A stretch of 64,000 nt of DNA from Thalassia testudinum (lineage: Eukaryota > Streptophyta > Magnoliopsida > Alismatales > Hydrocharitaceae), in contig JAZHRO010000003.1 of assembly GCA_037157565.1 (NCBI GenBank), positions 39,011,001 through 39,075,000 on the forward strand, read 5' to 3'. Made by a program: the position numbers and the translations under genes. Below, piece by piece: positions 9,597 through 19,990 of this stretch; position 1 is the stretch's first letter; each line of letters begins with the position of its first letter. The notes under the pieces are model-generated. The model was not told the origin of the DNA. It worked only from the letters and a program-made list of their open reading frames with translations, and searched no databases.

Positions 9597-11642
9597 ATGG
9601 AAAATAAAAATTGGTCCTCTAACCCACATGTTAATTTTTCTTTCCCCTATTCTTCCACCCAGGAGCTTCTTAATCAGGCCCCTCCACCTAATTTCTACTC
9701 TATCATGGCTCAGCTACAAGTTAAGCAACAACAGTTGCATAAGGATTTAACAGACCTGGCCAACCAAGGGAATCCTGCCACACCTGCCCAAGCTCCACAC
9801 ATTCCACATCTCACCCCTTTTAACACCCACAAGAGAGAAAATCTGCATAAATCCCATGCTGAGTATAATTGTTATTCTGAGGCTTTCTATGGTTCAACAG
9901 GGAATTATGTTTATCCCAATCATCACCCCACCCAAAATGTCCCTACCATCCAGGAGAAATTGAAAAATTCCTCTAATGGGGGGGATTATCCGACCCACTC
10001 CTGGACCAATTCGGTTCCACACCAACAACAGAACCCGTTTGGAGGGTATGGTTCAAATCAGACTTATCAATCTGGGCAATCTCAAGAAGACATTAATGCC
10101 CAGATGATGAAAACCTTGCAGGAGTTACAAAGAAAAACAAAGGAAACAACCCATCTTATTAACAATCTCAATGATCAAATTGGGGATATTCCGACTCAAA
10201 GACCTGCAGGACACTCACCATCCCAACCCACACCAAACTTTATTAATCACAGGAACCAACACCCGGGTGTCTACCAACATCAGAACCACATGATTCGGCC
10301 TCCTATTAACCCAATATCACAGCACCTACCCAGTTTCTTTCAACATCAGGCCCCCCTACCTCCTCTCAGTGAACACCAAGCTGCATATGCAGAGACTATG
10401 AGGAGTGAGGAAACCACCATGGATTTAAGGCCTTCTCAATCAAATGATGAAACTGATTCTCAACCAATGCAGATTGACCCCCCTAACCTTAATAAGGAAG
10501 AAGAAAAAGAAACCCCAAAAACACTTGATTCAAACCCTATTTCCCACTCTCAAAAACTGCAATCAAACAATCCAAAATCAGAGCCCTCTGACCACAATTC
10601 TTTGGTTTTATTTGAGCAAGTCGAGAGGAATATTCCCTTCCTAGATTCCCCCCATGCCTCTAAAGAATTTACTGCAAAAGGGCATGATCAGAATCTAGAA
10701 AGGTTGGTCCTTTCAAAGACAGCCAACTCAGTTTTTCAGAGCAAGCTGCCTTTCACAAAAAAGGACCAGGGCACATCACTTATCTCAATTGTCATAAGTG
10801 ACACCATTTTTCGTGCCCCTCTCGACTTAGGTACCTCTAGTAATCTCATCCCCCCTGTCTTGCTTGAGGAATTTCGATTCAGTGATTTAAAACCTACCAA
10901 GGTTCAATTTCAATTAGAAGATCGATCTACCATTCAACCGCGGGGAGTTGTTGAGGATAGTATTATCAAGGTCCGGAATTGTCTATTTCCAGTAAATTTT
11001 CTAGTCCTTGACATAGAGGTACCCAAGGCTCTCATTAATGCCATCCTTGGAAGACCTTTTCTGATTATGGCAGCAGCTAATATCAATTCTCATTCTGAGA
11101 AAATGAATATAAGTTGCAGTAACCAGACTTTCTCATTAGATTTATTTCAAGCTTCCAAGAGGTCCATTAATCACAAAATTTTTGAGGACACTGATAATAA
11201 AATGGAAGCAGTATTTGAAATGTCTATGTTGATCCAATCTCATTCATCTTTGACCACTATTGATCTATATTTTTTTGATTCTTATTCTAAGGATAGTTAT
11301 GTGGTCCAAGACTTTCCAGATCAACTAGGGTTTGACTTTCCCCCTTTTCATCTTCCTGAAACATCCACACTAACTTCACACACCCTACATCTCATTGACT
11401 CCATTCCCCATCCCTTTCCATTGGACCTATCACTCGACCCACCAAAATCTGGCAATTTACATGCACTTAAACCATGGCCAGATTCGGGTCACTTTTCCAT
11501 TTCTTTATTTTATTTTGATCCCTTTATCTTTACCACTCATCTTTTTAGGGATCTTGAGGAAGACACTTTTATTGTGGACATTCAAGTGTCCAATTATTTA
11601 CATGATTTTTCGTCTTCTGTGAATACCTTCACGCCCGGCTGA
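9597..11642 (+). CDS. Gag-protease-like protein of element B (681 aa, no capsid core)
   Basis: One uninterrupted frame. The frame is open from 9441, but I choose the ATG at 9597 (MENKNW) because element C has its gag start (METQQN) at the same place after a similar leader. Residues below count from 9441. Residues 75-110 are a Q/K-rich helix-like segment. Residues 150-390 are Pro/Gln/Asn-rich low complexity aligning with the C-terminal part of element C gag. A retroviral-type aspartic protease starts near 430, with catalytic motif DLGTSSN (Asp462) and the later ILGRPFL motif. About 150 residues follow that match no RT but resemble the end of the element C frame (PWPDSG, SNYLHD, TFTPG). The Retrotrans_gag core, a zinc knuckle, RT, RNase H and integrase are absent. 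Relative to element C, about 280 residues of capsid are missing near the N terminus. DLGTS replaces the usual DLGAS. Whether the protein is made is unknown. Confidence 0.8.
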   Translation: MENKNWSSNPHVNFSFPYSSTQELLNQAPPPNFYSIMAQLQVKQQQLHKDLTDLANQGNPATPAQAPHIPHLTPFNTHKRENLHKSHAEYNCYSEAFYGSTGNYVYPNHHPTQNVPTIQEKLKNSSNGGDYPTHSWTNSVPHQQQNPFGGYGSNQTYQSGQSQEDINAQMMKTLQELQRKTKETTHLINNLNDQIGDIPTQRPAGHSPSQPTPNFINHRNQHPGVYQHQNHMIRPPINPISQHLPSFFQHQAPLPPLSEHQAAYAETMRSEETTMDLRPSQSNDETDSQPMQIDPPNLNKEEEKETPKTLDSNPISHSQKLQSNNPKSEPSDHNSLVLFEQVERNIPFLDSPHASKEFTAKGHDQNLERLVLSKTANSVFQSKLPFTKKDQGTSLISIVISDTIFRAPLDLGTSSNLIPPVLLEEFRFSDLKPTKVQFQLEDRSTIQPRGVVEDSIIKVRNCLFPVNFLVLDIEVPKALINAILGRPFLIMAAANINSHSEKMNISCSNQTFSLDLFQASKRSINHKIFEDTDNKMEAVFEMSMLIQSHSSLTTIDLYFFDSYSKDSYVVQDFPDQLGFDFPPFHLPETSTLTSHTLHLIDSIPHPFPLDLSLDPPKSGNLHALKPWPDSGHFSISLFYFDPFIFTTHLFRDLEEDTFIVDIQVSNYLHDFSSSVNTFTPG

Positions 11643-13054
11643 ATGGCGTAAAAGATAGCACTGGATGGGAGGTAACCCATCATTTTTTTTCTTGCTTTCC
11701 TTTTTTCTTCTTTTTTCCAGGTTTTATTCATCCTAAACCTGACCGTTCTTCACTAAGGTGATTCCTTTTCCCTCCTAATGCATGAGGACATGGCATATCT
11801 TAAGCATGGGGGGGTGTTTTTAAATTTTTACTATCGATTTAGGATGTTTAAAACCTAAAAACATGCATTTTTCTTTAATTTATTTCCTGCTTGCATACCC
11901 AAAAAAAAAAATATATTGAAAACTTTTTGGGGAAAAATTTTGAAATCAGGACTAAGGTCGAAAAATTCACTTCTGGTACAATGGGATTTAATCTTTAACA
12001 AACTAAGGATGAGGATTTGGATCTAATCATTAGAATTCCAGGGTCTATTTTAGACTAGATCAGATATCCTTCTCTAAAATTCCACCTGAACTCATGATAG
12101 TTCAGGTGACTTGATCCTATTTTGTAATATGGAAAGTATTTGACTTAGTTTTTGACTCAAAAACTTGCGGTTCTCGAGAAACTTCTTGTGTCAATTTTCA
12201 CACACAAGCTAACATTTAAAAACAATTAAAAATTTGAAAAACTCCCTTGTTTGGATTTAGTAAAAGTCTGAATCAGGTCATTGGTTTGAGTTCCCACCGT
12301 CGAGAAGAAGGAAAATACCTTCTTTGAGGACGCGATGTCAACATGTTACCGCCTCGGCGCTGCTCTATATCTATATTTCATATCTTTAGACGGAGCATTA
12401 AAGCGCATTTCAGCAGCTCAAGTGTCTTGGACGGTGCTCTACCTATAGCGTCGGAGCAAGAGCTTGAGTTTGCTTGGAGCGCCCCTTTTCACCGCATCGT
12501 GTTTTGGGGTTGTGAGCTCCTGGGTGGTGTCATGGACAGTGCTATCCCGAAGTACTGGCGCCAGAGCCCCCTCGAGGAATGGTAATGGGAATGATGATAC
12601 CGACACATCTGTTGTAAGACTAAGCTAAAAATAAGCATGGGGGAGAGAAAAAAAAAAAATAATAATAATAATAATAACACGTCCTTATTAAGGTTGGCTT
12701 TTCACAAGCACCGACACAAGGTTTTAAAGGAATTTGCAAGTTGCGAATCAGATTCACGAGCCAGAAAAATCCTAAAAACAAAAATCTCAAGTCATCTGAA
12801 TTAACAAGGGGTTAATTTGTGAATTTTCTGAGGATATATTGATCCTGTTCTATCTAATGGTTGGATCCAAAAACAAATCCTGATGTTTATCTTCAACAAA
12901 TCCCGTATCTCCTGTGTTTTAATCTACCAAGGTCCCTTAATCTCTTTTTCTCCTCAAAAGTAAAAAAAAAAAAAAATTAGATTTCCTAAAAATTCCGTTT
13001 TCCAAAAAAATTAATGTTTTGCTAAGAGACTAGCAAAAGATAAGCATGGGGGTG
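11643..13054 (+). other. 3' noncoding region of element B with three polypurine-like motifs
   Basis: No RT or integrase lies here. Motif AAGCATGGGGG occurs three times, at 11803, 12633 and 13042, the last directly before the second LTR as the functional polypurine tract. An (AAT)n run is at 12658-12677. A palindrome-rich segment (12300-12590) contains an 80-codon frame that also exists in element C. Its conservation is no higher than that of the surrounding DNA, so I do not call it a gene. Just after the ORF, the string GGCGTAAAAGATAGCACTGG has a diverged counterpart after integrase in elements A and D. Confidence 0.75.
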
Positions 13055-15336
13055 TGATAAACGCCAGTTTATCATCATTTTTATGCTTTAAAACTAACCT
13101 AGCTCTTAGGATTTTACTCCGCAAATGGGTTTTTGGGCTGCATTTAGGCATAAATTAGGATAGGCATGCATTGCATTTTTTATTGTCATTTTAATGAGTT
13201 TTTGTGAGTGTTAGGGATGTACAGATGCACAGATCCCTAAAACCCTAGCACTCAAGAAGGCAAATGGTGAAGGAGAAGCCCAGACTAGCTGGAACTCAGC
13301 CTAATCCAGCTCACCTCAGCTTGATCCAGCTCACCTCAGCTTGATCTAGCTCACCATAGCTGGAACCTAGCTTACTTGAACTAGGGTTAGCTCATCCCAG
13401 CTCCATTCAGCTAATCTCAGCTGGATGGCAGCTCAAAAGAGTTCACCTTAGCTCACCCTAGCTCAAGTCAGCTCAGATCCAGCTCAACTTAGCTGAGTCT
13501 AGCTCATCTCAGCTCCCACTAGTTCACAGGGAGCTCTAGCTAGCTCAGCTGAGTTCAAAGGAGTTCACCCCAGCTCAGATCCAGCTACATCCAGCTCCAC
13601 TCAACTCCAGCCAGTTGAAGAAGAATTCATCTCAGCTCAGGAAGCTCAAGTCCAGCTCCCGGGGACTCAGCTTAGCTCATCTCAGTTGAGCTAAGCTACC
13701 TTAGCTGCCTCAACCAGCTTGATTCTCCCCGGGAGCACCAGACCCAGCTCACCTTAGCTCAGTATGGTAGAAGCTAGCTTACCTTAGCTTGGCTTAGTAG
13801 CTAGCAAAGAAATAGCAAGCTAAGCCAGCTAGAATAGCTCCATGCCAGCCTCTTCAGCAGCAGCCAGCTCCAAATTTCAGCTCCAGACTTCTCCTCAGCT
13901 CCTCCCTCCAAACCCTAGCTCCAACACCTTCTCCTCTACTCCTCCATTAGCTAAGCTAGCTTAGCTTAGCTTAGCTTAGCTTAACTATGCTCCAACTTCC
14001 TTGGCTTGTACCACCCCAAAAACCCACCTACCAACTCCACCCAACTAGCTCCACCTAAGCTCCACATAAGCTAACCTACTTGGCACCAACCTAACCTACC
14101 CACCACCTCCAAAAGACACCTAAAAGTGGCGCCAAAAACTACCCATAACCACCCCTTAGTGGCGCCACTTTTCCCTCCAAAATCCCCCCTCATCTCCACC
14201 ACACAATCCCCCTTGAATCCATCTCCACCATCCACCTAACTCCCCTTCTAGAAGACCCCATGTTGGCGCCAACATGGGGGTGTCTCTCCACCAACAAAAG
14301 ACACCAACACCACCATAACCACCCCCTTTAACACCCCTTGGGTTGGCGCCAACTCACCCTAGCCATAGGATCACCAACCACCCTCATCCTTCCATCCTAG
14401 CCCTCCATTTCAAGGGGCACCTTAACCCCCCATCCTATTCTATAAAAAGCCACCACCTACCACCATTTTGGAGCATCCTCCCTTAGTATATTTTTCTACC
14501 TAAACCACCTATACCTACGGCCAAGAAGAAGGAGTAGAGAAGGAGATTAAAAGGGCACATCACCAGCCCCTTTGGTGCCTTCTTCTCCCCACTCTCTTCA
14601 ACTTGAGCCACGCCAAGGAGGAGGACTCTTCCACTTCAAGGAGGACGGCCAGGCAAAGGAGGACTTAGGGTGGACGTCCACCCTTGGAGAAAAACTTAGG
14701 GCACGCCCCCCTAAGGCTTGCCTTGGAGGACATCACCTTGGCGGAGTTCTGCAAGGAAGGAGTTCAAGGATTCTTTTCAAGCTTGGGAGCCACCAACCTT
14801 GGAGCAAGAAGCCCTCTTCTTCACTATCTATTTAGAGGATTTGTGTTTTCTTTCTTTATTTCAATTATCTAGTAGTAGAATTATTCCTCTACTAGGCATT
14901 TTTGTTAAACACTTTATCAATTATCTAGTTGCCTTCTTCGCATATCTTGTTTGCATTTCTATTTGCTTATTTTCAGCATTCTTCACTTCCTCTCCCTAAT
15001 TATTCTAGGCCTCCACTTGCTTAGAGTGAGCTTAGGGAGAGGCTCTACTTGCCACTTTAGAGTAGTTTACTTAATTGGAAGTGTAAACACTTTTCCCGCC
15101 ATAATTTCGCATGTTGCCTTAGTTCAAAAACAAAAAAAAAATTACATATTAAAAAATATTAAAAAGAAAGTTGAGATTGTATTCCAAGCAAGAGAATCAT
15201 TATTGCAATTTTTGCCTCCTTGGACGACCCTAGATACTCCCCTATCTAGGATATAAATTTTAAAAGCGAAAGCGGATTCGCGTGTTACAACGACGTTAAA
15301 AACCTGCTTTTACAAATCACGCGTATTTCGCTGTCA
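13055..15336 (+). repeat. Element B second (central) LTR
   Basis: 2282 bases, near-identical to 5632-7912 (about ten substitutions and one extra A in a poly-A run near 15130). It begins directly after a polypurine tract and is followed by a primer site, so it served as the 3' LTR of one unit and the 5' LTR of the next. Confidence 0.95.
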
Positions 15337-15341
15337 CTTTT

Positions 15342-15358
15342 TGGCGCCGTTGCCGGGG
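15342..15358 (+). other. Second primer-binding site of element B (tRNA-Asp)
   Basis: Intact TGGCGCCGTTGCCGGGG at the same distance from the LTR end as at 7918. A primer site after what should be the 3' LTR shows that a second internal region followed. Confidence 0.9.
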
Positions 15359-16860
15359 AGGCACAGCTTTGCATTAACTCATTTTCTCTTGCTTGAAGTG
15401 GATCTCATCCCCTTCTCTTTCTTTCTTTTGTGTGTGCAGGAACTACAGCGGGAAAGCGGGAATCTAGAAGCGAGAGCTTAAAGATCCTTTTCTTCCCGCG
15501 AAAATTCAGGTTGGCTCCTCTTTCTAGTCACATAATTAATTAAAACTACCAAAAATATATTAAACTTGGCTTTCAGGACCCTAAACACTTAAATTAAGTG
15601 GAGTGGTGCATTTTAAAATCATTGTTTGCTTGTATGCTTCTTTAGCACCATTCCATTGCAAGTATTGGTGTTCTGTTTTTCAGGTCTAGATTTCTGTCCA
15701 GACTTGAAAAATCGATTCCTAACACCACAGGCCTCCTAAAATCATAAAATTTCATAGAGTGATTCCCAATTAAGTTTGGAACATCTGTCCCAAATTTCAG
15801 ATCAATTGGATTTGTATTTAATTTTTAAAAATTCGTGGATTACAGAGGGGTCACACCCTCTAATCTTCCTGTTTTGCTACTGTCCGTGAATTTTCAGAAT
15901 TTTTATACTCATCCAATTTTTGTGAAATTTATCTTGTTGGAATCCCTGTGAAATTTTACATATCATATAAAATCATAAAAATTTTCTGAGGTCGGTGGTA
16001 ATACTGAAAAGTCTATAATACCCATGGGTATTATTTCTGGACTTTGACACCAGTACAATTAAAAATTCAAAACTATTATCAAACAAATTCCTAAAATCTT
16101 AAAAAAATCTTTTCTGGAATCCTTGTTTGATTTTCTTCAAAGTAGTGGTGTTGTTTGACTTGTTTGGACCACTACTTAATTCTGAAAGCTAAAAATAATT
16201 CATTGGTAGTTAAATTTCTGTCTTAGGGATAATTGGCTTAGGGTTTCTTCTTTCTCTTTAGAGACTCAATTAAAAGGAAATATACAATCACACATACAAC
16301 TGGTCTTTCCTTTGATTGTGAAATTTCAAACTTGTTTGAAAACTTAAAGAGAAAAACCCTAAAATTCATTTAATTAAATCACATCCTAAAAGACAAAAAT
16401 ATAATAAAAAATTGTGTGACAACTTGATTTTCATTGGAGCCACTCTCCAATTCCTACACACACACAAAAAAATCAAATAACAGGGCAACAACCCAATAAA
16501 CGCCCTCCACATTCCGTGTGCACTATAGAATCCTAGACCTAATTAAAATTTGTAGCAACTTGACCCCTAAGGCTTTATCAACTTAGGCTTGCTATTTAGG
16601 TCTTAAGTTTTCTTTAGTTAGTACCAATTCTGTCATCTATATCTGGTGTTCAGGCTGAGGGGCCGTGTCAAACGACCAGGCGCGGGTTTGTACAAGCACC
16701 TGGGGTTTTCCCTGGGAAACGTTTGGGCCCAAACCTCCCCTTAAGCAACTTGGCTAGATTTGTTGATAGAACGGGTATTCACTATTGACTACTTATTTCC
16801 TATATAGACCAAGTCTTAGGTTATTATTAGGGAGTCACAATTAAGTTAGGTCTAGTTTTT
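15359..16860 (+). repeat. Duplicated leader of element B, cut at its right end
   Basis: Matches 7935-9425 with about six substitutions. It stops at TTAGGTCTAGTTTTT; in element C this continues GTTTGTTTG, whereas here the next bases are gag sequence of element A. The stop is therefore a deletion junction, not an LTR end. Confidence 0.88.
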
Positions 16861-18270
16861 TAATCATCCCAACTTCTTGTGGGTGGGAAATAATCAAAAT
16901 CAAAGACGACCATATCAGCGCCATCCACAGGCCCCTCGTCCATATCAGCTGCCTCAACCTCAGCCCAATCCCACCTATCAATCTGGGACAACCCAAATAA
17001 ATCAAATAACTCTTATCCTTTAGACTCTAGCTGACATTCAGAAGAGGAATGCGGCTATGCAAAAATAGCACAAGGATGAGATCATAGTGGTTCGCAATCA
17101 ACTCGCCCAGATGCTAAATTCCTGCCAACCTGGCACACTCCCTTCACAACCTCTACTGAATCCAAATAACATGCTGAACCAAAGGCACGTTATGAACCCA
17201 AATCTAGGCCAAGCCCACATGATTTATCAAGCCCCTTCTATTCCAACACCTGACGGGATGGAAGCTTCGACATCGTATGCGGGATTTCAATAGCAACCAC
17301 CTATTTTACCAACCCCAAACCAAAACCAGGCAGGACTAAACTCTGTAACAACCTGTAGTGGCAAAGCAACACAAGACCCACCTTATCCAAGCCACTTTCA
17401 ACCTGGTAGTAACCCATGCCCTAGGATAGTTATCAAGGACACCCCAATCCCAAATCAAGAACCTAGACCTATTCTAGAGGAACCAACCAAGGTTCTATTT
17501 CTCGAGGCCTTGACCAAGGGAAAGAAGAGAAACAAACTCGTAGCTCCTGAGGTTGATTTGGTCAAGCTCTTTGAACAGGTCCATATAAACATCCCTTTGA
17601 TGGATGCAATCCACCACGTACCGGCATAAGCACGATTTCTGAAGGACGTGTGTACACCCAAGAGTAAGCCGTGAACCAAAAGTGGGAGTCTGATCATACT
17701 ATCAGAGAAAGCCAGATTTGTAATTTTGAGCAAACTCCCACCTATGGAAAAAGACCCAGTACTTCCCTGATTTCGTGTACCACTGGTGATACCCAATTCA
17801 ACAGAGCTTTATTAGATTTAGGTGCCTCCATAAACATAATACATACATCCCTCCTTGACCACCTTGAAGAATCTGAGCTCAAACCGACAGAGGTGACATT
17901 GCAGTTAGCTGACCAATCTATTAAGTCACCAAAAGGAGTTCTTGAGGATGTCATTGTTAGGACACGGGATTTCTATTTCCTGATGAATTTTATAGTCTTA
18001 GATATGGATTCTCCAGAAAACCCAAGGGATACAACAATTATACTAGGGAGACCCTTTCTGGCCACTACTAGGGCCAATATAAATTGTGAGGAGGGACAAA
18101 TTGAACTAAAATTCGGGAACCAAACATTGAAGATTGACATCTTTAAGGCCCAACAAGTGATTAAATGCGGTGTTATAGAACAAATATGTGATATCAAGGC
18201 CATGGTTGACAAACCATATATTCAGGACAACCTGATTAATTCCAATCAACCACAAGAAGATCAAAACATG
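16861..18270 (+). pseudogene. Element A gag second part and aspartic protease, broken
   Basis: Reading resumes in gag with NHPNF and NNQNQ, the Asn-rich region seen after the nucleocapsid in Athila gag. Several stops follow (for example near 17022 and 17292). The segment KLFEQVHINIPLMDAI precedes protease in Athila-type polyproteins. From 17671 a 200-codon open frame carries the protease: catalytic DLGASIN (about residue 51) and IILGRPFLAT (about residue 125). The part of gag expected between 5631 and here (nucleocapsid, tens of residues) is missing, probably removed by the deletion that also cut element B. Confidence 0.87.
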
Positions 18271-18439
18271 TAATCAAAGGAGTCCAAATCTAACTTAGAT
18301 AAACCCATAACTCCTTCCCTTGCTCCTGACACACACCCTGAACCGCCTGCTGCTGCTGATAACCTCATTCTTGAACTCAAGCCTCTTCCCGACCATCTGA
18401 AGTACTTCTTTTTGGGTTCCAATCAGACATTTTCCATGA

Positions 18440-19990
18440 TTATCAACTCCAGACTCACTCCTGACTAGGAATCCCATCTGATTACTGTTCTCCAGCAACA
18501 TCGTAGAGCCATTGGATGGACTCTCGATGATTTGACTTGTATCAGCCCTTCTTACTGTACACACCGTTTCTACATCGAAGAGGGCACACGACCTTCCCGT
18601 GAAATGCAGAGACGTTTGAATCATAATCTGTAAGAGGTCATGAAAAAGGAGATCTTCAAGTAGGGCACACGACCTTCCCGTGAAATGCAGAGATGTTTGA
18701 ATCATAATCTGCAAGAGGTCGTGAAAAAGGAGATCATCAAGTGGTTAGATGTAGGGATCATCTACTCGATCTCCGACAGTCAGTGGGTGAGTCCAATCTA
18801 GGTTGTGCCTAAGAAGGCAGGACTCACCGTGATCACGACTGAAGCTGGAGAGGTCATATCGACCCATGTGGCGAACTCGCGGAGAGTCTGCATTGATTAC
18901 AGAAAACTCAATTCCTCCACGAAGAAGGATCGTTTCTTACTACCATTTATTGATTAGATCCTCGAGAAACTAGCAGGAAATAGGTTCTTCTACTTTCTAG
19001 ATGGGTACTCTGGTTATAACCAGATGGCAATCCATCCTGAGAACCAAGAAAAGATCACTTTCACCTACCTTTTCAGGGCATACGCATTCTGAAGAATGAT
19101 GTTCGGTGTCTACAATGCACCCACTACTTTTTAGCTATGCATGCTTGCCATATTCTCAGATATGGTAGGTGATTATCTAGAAGTCTTCATGCATGACCTT
19201 TCAGTATTCCAAGAATCATTTGATGATTGTCTCCTGCACTTGGTCCAAATCCTCAAGTGGTGCATTGACGTGAATCTGGTTCTTTCCTGAGAAAAGTGCC
19301 ATTTTATAGTGCCTGAAGGAATTGTCCTGGGACATCTCTTTTCAAGAAAATGCATCCAAGTCGATCGAGCCAAGGTGAACTTGATTTCCAAACTCCCTAT
19401 GCCTAGCTCGATCAAGGGCATCTGATCTTTTCTGGGGTATATCGATTTTTACCATCGATTTATTCCTGATTTCTCAAAGATTGCGTGCCCCCTGACCACT
19501 CTGCTTTGTAAGGATGTACCTTTCGAAATCTCCAAGGAATGCACTCAAGAATTTGAAATCCTCCGTGATCGAGTTACCCAAGCCCCGATCCTACAGTCCC
19601 CCGATTGGTCTCAACCCTTTAAGATCATGTGCGATGCATCTGATTTTGCTGTAGCAGCAGTACTTGGGCAGAAAATTGAAGGGAAACTCGTGGTCATATA
19701 CTATGCTAGCAAGACACTTAATGAGGCTCAATGTAACTACACAGTTATTGAGAAAGCGCTACTAGCCGTAGTATTTTCCCTGGAAAAATTCAGGTCTTAT
19801 CTTCTGGGTTCCCATGCTATCATTTGCTCGGATCACACAGCTGTGAGGCATCTCCTTCCGAAGAAGGATGCGAAAGCTCAATTAATCCACTAGATCTTGC
19901 TATTGTAAGAATTTGACCTTGAGATTCGCGATAAAGCGGGAAAACAAAATGTTGTAGCTGATCACTTGTCCTGCCTTCCTTTTGAGATAA
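18440..19990 (+). pseudogene. Element A reverse transcriptase and RNase H, broken
   Basis: Ordered gypsy RT motifs: KKEIIKWLDVGIIYSISDSQ, RRVCIDYRKLN, FFYFLDGYSGYNQMAIHPE, a catalytic segment reading FMHDLSVF where YxDD is expected, then GHLFSRKCIQVDRAK and FLGYIDFYHRFIPDFS. RNase H follows with MCDASDFAVAAVLGQ (19627-19671) and YASKTLNEAQCNYTVIEK. Many in-frame stops (for example 18957, 19092, 19288) make it dead, and Asp-to-His in the catalytic box would also abolish polymerisation. A tandem 81-base duplication lies at 18582-18743. In an active copy RT would copy element RNA to DNA in the cytoplasmic particle. Confidence 0.9.
18582..18743 (+). repeat. 81-base tandem duplication at the RT N terminus
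   Basis: GGGCACACGACCTTCCCGTG begins at 18582 and again at 18663. The two units differ at a few bases and keep the frame (27 codons each). The unit encodes the residues just before the first RT motif. Confidence 0.88.

Larger units (their letters stand above)
5632..16860 (+). mobile_element. Element B: young gag-protease-only gypsy element, truncated dimer
   Basis: Structure: LTR (5632-7912), PBS, leader, one 2-kb ORF, 3' noncoding region, LTR (13055-15336), then a second PBS and leader (15337-16860) ending inside the leader. No RT, RNase H or integrase is present. The two 3.8-kb direct repeats differ at only about 10 sites in the LTR and about 6 in the leader (by eye, about 0.4%), so it is recent. 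It sits inside gag of element A. No target duplication can be checked because the right end is missing. It fits the class of plant elements called TR-GAG (terminal-repeat elements with gag only). Confidence 0.9.

Noticed and set aside
12343..12585. 80-codon frame repeated almost unchanged in element C (60119-59877 minus)
   Set aside because: The surrounding noncoding DNA is equally similar, so conservation does not point to a protein; the segment is palindrome-rich.
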